DNA of 64,000 nt from Thamnaconus septentrionalis (lineage: Eukaryota > Chordata > Actinopteri > Tetraodontiformes > Monacanthidae). The notes beneath the pieces are model-generated. The model was not told the origin of the DNA and did not search any database. It saw only the letters and a list, made by a program, of their open reading frames with translations. Position 1 is the first letter of the stretch. Each line of letters opens with the position of its first letter. Both the position numbers and the translations under genes were made by a program. Positions 59,113 through 64,000 of this stretch are shown one piece after another. The stretch is from contig CM020507.1 in the NCBI GenBank assembly GCA_009823395.1, positions 11,398,001 through 11,462,000 on the forward strand, read 5' to 3'.

Positions 59113-61407
59113 CTGTAGGAACAGGAGGCAGCGCGGAGGGACGACCAATCACTTACAGTGTAAAGAAAATGGTAACACTTTCACTTACAAAACAACCTGC
59201 ACTGTCTGACAAACATAATATATGACTTACTTGGCCTGTTGTTTGTTCACCAGCTTTGTTCTCTGCCCATTCAAGGATGCACCAACTCTATTGACTGGAG
59301 TGGGACAATCATTCACAAGCGTTACTAAGTCACTAAGCACTTTCATATGGCTAACAAAGCTCAGGGAAGTTGCAAAAATAAAATAGCAAATTACTGCACT
59401 GTCACTACAGCACTAACAAAATATAACAGGGTTTAATTGGGGATTTTCAACAATAAATCTAAAAAAAAAATAAGAAGACACAGAAAAATGATTTAATACA
59501 ATGCAAATGTCTACAACTTTACTTAGAATTAAGAACTAATCATGTATGAATCTGGAAGCTGGCAGTCGAAACAGTGAGATCGATTAATCGACTTCAGCAA
59601 AGCAGCTTTGCAGCAGATTATTCTTAGGCTGATTCTGTCCATTCTGAGTTTACAGGCTCAAAGTATACGTTTGAAAAGTAGTTTTTCCTAACTTATTATT
59701 CTCAAATATAAATATTTTAAAGCTGAAATGCACATGTATTTTGGCTTTTAAAACTATTTTTCTGTTGAATAATGAAGTGAAGCCACTGCATATCAACAAG
59801 ATTCCTTTGCTGATATGCGCCACCCTTTTAAAAAGCGTGAATGTGCACTTCCTCAAGTTTAAACAGCAGTGCTGATCGAGAAGCACAAAATGCCCAGAGC
59901 TGGGAAAATAGGATTCTCTTTTTCTTTTGCCGAGCATCTTGTGTGAAGTGCCAGCAAAGCAGAGGTCACCGCACACTGAAAACACTTGCAATTATGTGAA
60001 AACCATAGCGTGCGTGGCTTCAATCTGATCTAAACCAACCCGGTAAAACGCAGTTATCATTCTTGTGACACTGCCAGGAAACACATTGTTTCAAGCAAGT
60101 CGCGTGGATAAAATCAACAATCAACATCAACAACGAGCAAAGTGCAGATGCGTGTACTCTCTAAACGCGCCGCCTGGATTATTCAAGGTCAAGCGCGGCG
60201 TGCGACTTGCCTCATCGTCGCTGAACTGCAGGGCGTGAAAGCAAAAGCCACTTTAAGCTGCATTTATTTGAGACGACGCTGGCTGCGCTCCAAGTAGCAC
60301 CGTGCATGTGTGCGCCCGCCCGCCTGCCTGCATGCGTGTGACCGCGCCGCTGCCAGACTCATTAAGTTCCATTAATAGGAGATAAATACAGTATTACGTA
60401 CAGTCTAGCGTGAGCAATGTCGTCTTGAGAAGTGGGGGAGAAAAAAATACAGCCAAGCGGCCTCAGCCTCCACCTCCTGCCCCCCCCCTGCACTCCTCCT
60501 CTCACCATTCCTTGTTTCCCTCATGAGTGAATACCCACTGATCCCTAATCCCGCCGTCAATTTCAGATTTGTAAGGCCAGTGAGGTCGTGCGTTGCGTTT
60601 AGTCATCAGCGTGCGCGATCCCATACCGTGATTTTTTTTCCCTCACCCCCAGCCCATAACCATCCGAGCCTGCCTCGCCCCGCGGCCCCAAACGCACATT
60701 ATATCCGCATTGCAATTGCTGTTTACTGTAAATAAGACCACGCCACCCGAGCGCGCAGCCGCCCCTGCACTCCCACCACACTCACGTATATCCGAGCCCT
60801 TCCCCTACTTTAATACTGATATGATATATATCTTTTTTTATTTCCTGGCTTCCTTTTTAGCATAAAACACAAACCCCAACAGCGGTCGGGGAGGTTTTGG
60901 TCGAGGCACATGTTGGCTGGGAAGAGGGCTAACTGGGGTCGTAGTGTTAGTTGGCTAATTAAGGACACCGCTGGCAGAAGGGAGGGCACTGCTATTCTCA
61001 TCTGACTCCGGGGAACGCCGTCCCCTCAAATCCGCCGCACTGACGCGCGCTGTCAGAAACACCTATGGATACGCACGCGGATGTGGAAGTACGGAAAACG
61101 AGCACATGTAAGACTCACACACACACACACACCTTCCAGAGGACATTGATCCGCAAAGACACTTTGCTCTCGCAGACAGGAAACGCAGGCCGTGTTCAGC
61201 GTTTTCTATAATGAACTCATGGCAAGCGTTTGTTTAAGATATTGTTATACTGCACGATAGCTGATTTGCTGTAGTGGGTTTTTCCTTCCATGGGGAAAAG
61301 GAGGTGAAGCTTGTGACAGGGTTGGTGTTTGCTCAGTGTCAGGGTAACTGTGGGTGAAAGGGCTGCACCTTCCTCGTCACAGGGCCTCTGGCAAGGCCCT
61401 TAACCTC

Positions 61408-61430
61408 TGCTGCTGCTGCTGCTGCTGCAG
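61408..61430. repeat. (GCT)n trinucleotide repeat
   Basis: About seven GCT units in noncoding sequence. Confidence 0.88.
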
Positions 61431-62669
61431 TGGAGGATCTAATGCAGAGTGCACCTTATTGAATGGGATCTGTTTTTTCTTCTTTCTTTCCTCCTCAAAA
61501 CAGAGTTACAGTCCTGCAGAAGCAACAGATAACAAATAAAGATGAAAATAATACAATTTCTGACAGATTTTCTCAACTCAAAAGCAGATCCTTTTTTTTT
61601 TATGAAGTTGTTAGGGAAGGATCTGTCTTTCCATGTGTGAGGTTTTGAGTTACCAAAAATGAATTGCATTGGGAAATCAAATTTAAAAAATGTATTTTGG
61701 AATGTGACACTCTCTCAAGTAATCAGGAGGTGCAGTTATAAATAGCCATTCTTTTGATTAAGAAATACGAGGACTTTTCATCAAGTCACCCTTTCCCCAT
61801 TTTCTTTTCCTCAGACGGAGAAAACGATGTCTGCGGAGTGGAGTCGATGACGTTAAACAAAGTACGAACTAATTTCTCTCAGACGTGACTGCTCAGCGCT
61901 ACAGGCTGGCACAGAAATAGCCGAGGCTGTCTTGTCTTCTCCAACAACAGCCTTTGGTCGCACACATGTACACACGAAGGGGATTTAATTGTGATCATAG
62001 GTGTCACTTTGCGAGCGCAACTTAGTGGATTTGGATGAAATCTAAGGGAAGCGGGTTTTCATGTTTCATCCAGAAGGACATGAATTAATTAAAGCTCCTC
62101 TCGGAGAGAGTTGGAGTACAGTTAGTATGGAGAGCTTCCAGAAAGACGCAACGTAGATATGCTGCTCTCAGCAGATTTTTTTTTTTTTTGGAATGTAGGG
62201 GGGGCTGCTTGGAGAATCTCAAGGCCAAATTTCAACAAAGCAACAAGCATCTCATTTGGCAACACAGATTCCAGCCTGTGAGTCTGCAATTGTATACACA
62301 CATTAATTTGCAGCGTGTAAACAAATCTGCATGCAGACAGACGAGGCTATGCGTCAAGGCACGCGTGTGATCCCTCTTCCTGCTCGCCCTCTGCCTTCAA
62401 AACACACTCATGCATGCACAAACACTCACCGCGGCCTCCCGATCCCTCCGCGTGTCTTCCGAGAACCCGTGGCAATGCCTCTCCCTCTGCTCCGCTCACT
62501 TTATCCCATCCACTTGTTCCCGATTTTTCCCCCGGCCCCTTCCTCTGCTCTCTCTCTCTCTCTGTTTTGGATAATCCAAGTTCAACCGGAGAAGAAAGTG
62601 CTCATAAAGTAGAAGACACCATGAATGATTCAGGAGTGTTTAATTCAGACAGAGCGACGAGCTCAGCCA

Positions 62670-63536
62670 TCAAACCGTGGTGGTGGTCGATTTGCGCAGG
62701 ATGGTTTTCTGGGGCTTGAGGGAAGGCGGGTGGGGAGGCACGCAAGGTGGAGGAGTGTTCGTCGACGGCGGGAAGCTGTGGCTTGCCGAAAGGCCGCCGC
62801 CGCCGTTCTCCAACGTGAGTTCGTGAGGGAGAAGGTGTGGAGGAGGAGGAGACGAGGACAAGGAAGAGCAGCAGTGCACGGGGCTGAGTCTCAAGTCGCT
62901 GAGCTCGGCCTGCAGGTGCAGCTCCGTGTCATCCACATCGTACTGGAGGTCGCAGTCGGGGCAGTAGCCATGATACTGGACCTTCTCGCTGAAACGCACC
63001 CGCTCCCGCTCTCGAGATTCCCTCCCGGGGTCTTTGGGACATTTGTTCTTTTCGTGGCGGAGGAGAGGCATCGGCCGGGGCAACGTGGGAACGAGGCCCG
63101 TCTCGGCGACGCCGCCGTCGTTGGAGATGAAGCAAGGCGTGGAGGAGAATACATCCCTGTTTAGCTTGGAGGAGAAGACGCCGCCGTTCCTCACGAGGGG
63201 CCCGCCGGCCTTGGAAATGTTCCCCGACAGCACCAGCGTCGGGTGAGGCAGGTTCTTAAGTTCCTCGCTCCTCTGTGGGATCTGCCTGGGGGGCGGTAGA
63301 GGCGGGTGGGGTTTCTTGAGCACGGTCAGCACCGCAGGAGGATTGACCGAGGCGACGGGCGCACACAGTCTGAAGATGTCGTCGGGGTAGAGCTTCATCT
63401 TCTCCAGGCTGGAGGCCGTGGTGGTGGTAGTGGTGGAGCTGGAGCTGGAGTTCAGCGTGTCCGTCTTGGAGCTGTCAGTCAGGCCGTCCTCCTCCAGCTG
63501 CAGGTCACAGGTCAGCGTGTCTATGTCGTGAACGAC
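62670..63536 (-). CDS. prr16: PRR16/Largen-family protein, 3' coding exon (5' exon outside window)
   Basis: PRR16 (Largen) is reported to increase cell size and mitochondrial/translational output; its biochemistry is poorly known. The exon starts after acceptor CTTCCTCAG (AG at 63537-63538) and ends at TGA 62670-62672, giving 288 residues. It matches PRR16 at both ends and in the middle: DIDTLTCDLQLEE, LTDSSKTDTLNSSSS, LTVLKKPHPPLPPPRQ, RVRFSEKVQYHGYCPDCD (coded at about 62951-63000) and KPQKTILRKSTTTTV. Between these blocks it diverges strongly, with extra Pro, Ser and Thr. Human PRR16 begins with a separate short exon of about 53 residues ending just before VVDQIDTL, so the missing first exon should be to the right of 64000. 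Family is certain; orthology to PRR16 itself, as opposed to a fish paralogue, is not. Confidence 0.85.
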   Translation of the reverse strand, partial: VVHDIDTLTCDLQLEEDGLTDSSKTDTLNSSSSSTTTTTTASSLEKMKLYPDDIFRLCAPVASVNPPAVLTVLKKPHPPLPPPRQIPQRSEELKNLPHPTLVLSGNISKAGGPLVRNGGVFSSKLNRDVFSSTPCFISNDGGVAETGLVPTLPRPMPLLRHEKNKCPKDPGRESRERERVRFSEKVQYHGYCPDCDLQYDVDDTELHLQAELSDLRLSPVHCCSSLSSSPPPPHLLPHELTLENGGGGLSASHSFPPSTNTPPPCVPPHPPSLKPQKTILRKSTTTTV

Positions 63537-64000
63537 CTGAGGAAGAGGAGGGGAGGAGTCAATTGACAGCTCTTTTCTGCAGTAACAACGTGTCCATGCG
63601 AGGACAAAGCCGGCTGGTATGTAGGAATGAAGAATTTCTTTGCACAGAAAACCAATACATGCATCGCATCAGGTCCTAAATGCAATTGCACGCAAAGTCA
63701 ATTCGATGAACTCTGGTTCGAAGATTTTCTTGAAAAATTCAAGATTAAACGGGTGATGTGTGCAACACTTCCATACACTGTGATAAATGATAGAAATAAC
63801 AATATCATCAGATGCAAATATCATTCATATAAAACTGCTGAGCAAAAAAAGTCCCCATGTAAATACCAAGTACAGACATACAAGAAAAACATAGGGATAA
63901 TTCAAACTAAAACTGAGCAAATAAAAAATGTATGAGACTCTGTGACTGAAAAAAAATACTAACAAATTGAACATGTCATACAGAAATAAAAATTTTATTT
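63537..64000 (-). other. prr16: intron of the PRR16-like gene
   Basis: AT-rich sequence with no supported exon up to the window edge. The first coding exon must lie beyond 64000. Confidence 0.7.

Larger units (their letters stand above)
54051..62669. other. intergenic region between pheta1 and the PRR16-like gene
   Basis: No recognised gene. It holds one open exon-like block (58969-59112), GA runs (about 56829-56851 and 58873-58894), CAG-type runs (about 57505-57530) and several non-repetitive stretches with homeodomain-like words (55690-56420, 59990-61010) that could be conserved noncoding sequence. The right end should include the 3' UTR of the PRR16-like gene. Confidence 0.55.

Noticed and set aside
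63627..63935. 102-codon plus-strand open frame at the window end
   Set aside because: AT-rich chance frame within the intron of the PRR16-like gene, with no domain or homology seen.

Overview
This is vertebrate nuclear DNA, almost certainly from a teleost and probably a percomorph-type fish. It has spliced genes with long introns, very abundant (CA)n/(TG)n microsatellites, and fish-style DNA-transposon, SINE-like and LINE-tail remnants. No bacterial, viral or organellar gene was seen. The species cannot be named from the sequence alone.

Four protein-coding genes are supported. (1) 791-3629, plus strand: the last five coding exons of ataxin-2 (atxn2), 245 codons plus stop; the rest of the gene lies to the left of the window. 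(2) 8884-32827, minus strand: a complete coding sequence of the adaptor sh2b3 (LNK) in seven coding exons whose phases all agree. The predicted protein is 749 residues, with a dimerisation domain, PH domain, SH2 domain and conserved tail tyrosines. A noncoding first exon and promoter probably lie near 46.9-47.3 kb. (3) 50677-51575, minus strand: pheta1 (FAM109A/Ses1/IPIP27A), an endosomal PH-domain partner of OCRL. It is one coding exon with an apparent one-base deletion in a G run, plus a probable noncoding first exon near 53.2-53.3 kb. (4) 62670-63536, minus strand: the 3' coding exon of a gene of the PRR16/Largen family; its 5' exon is to the right of the window.

atxn2 and sh2b3 converge tail to tail, and pheta1 lies behind sh2b3. 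This is the same order and orientation as human 12q24 (PHETA1-SH2B3-ATXN2), which supports atxn2 and sh2b3 over the ATXN2L/SH2B1 paralogues. In human the next gene beyond PHETA1 is CUX2; here it is a PRR16-like gene, so conserved synteny breaks or is rearranged at about 54-62 kb.

The noncoding sequence is rich in structured repeats: a 141-bp tandem array with tRNA-like promoter boxes (about 4.8-5.2 kb); a 27-bp minisatellite split by a 127-bp insertion (5.49-5.97 kb); a 650-bp GACTAGA-type satellite in an sh2b3 intron; three copies of a short hAT-like element; three copies of an AT-rich palindromic MITE-like element; a SINE-like element; and LINE 3' tails. Several microsatellites sit directly against splice acceptors, most strikingly about 66 TG repeats ending at an atxn2 exon. 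I found no convincing new multi-gene system. The most useful leads are the atxn2 TG/acceptor arrangement, the pheta1 frameshift, the poly-histidine insertion in Sh2b3, an unexplained open exon-like block at 58969-59112, and the repeat arrays.
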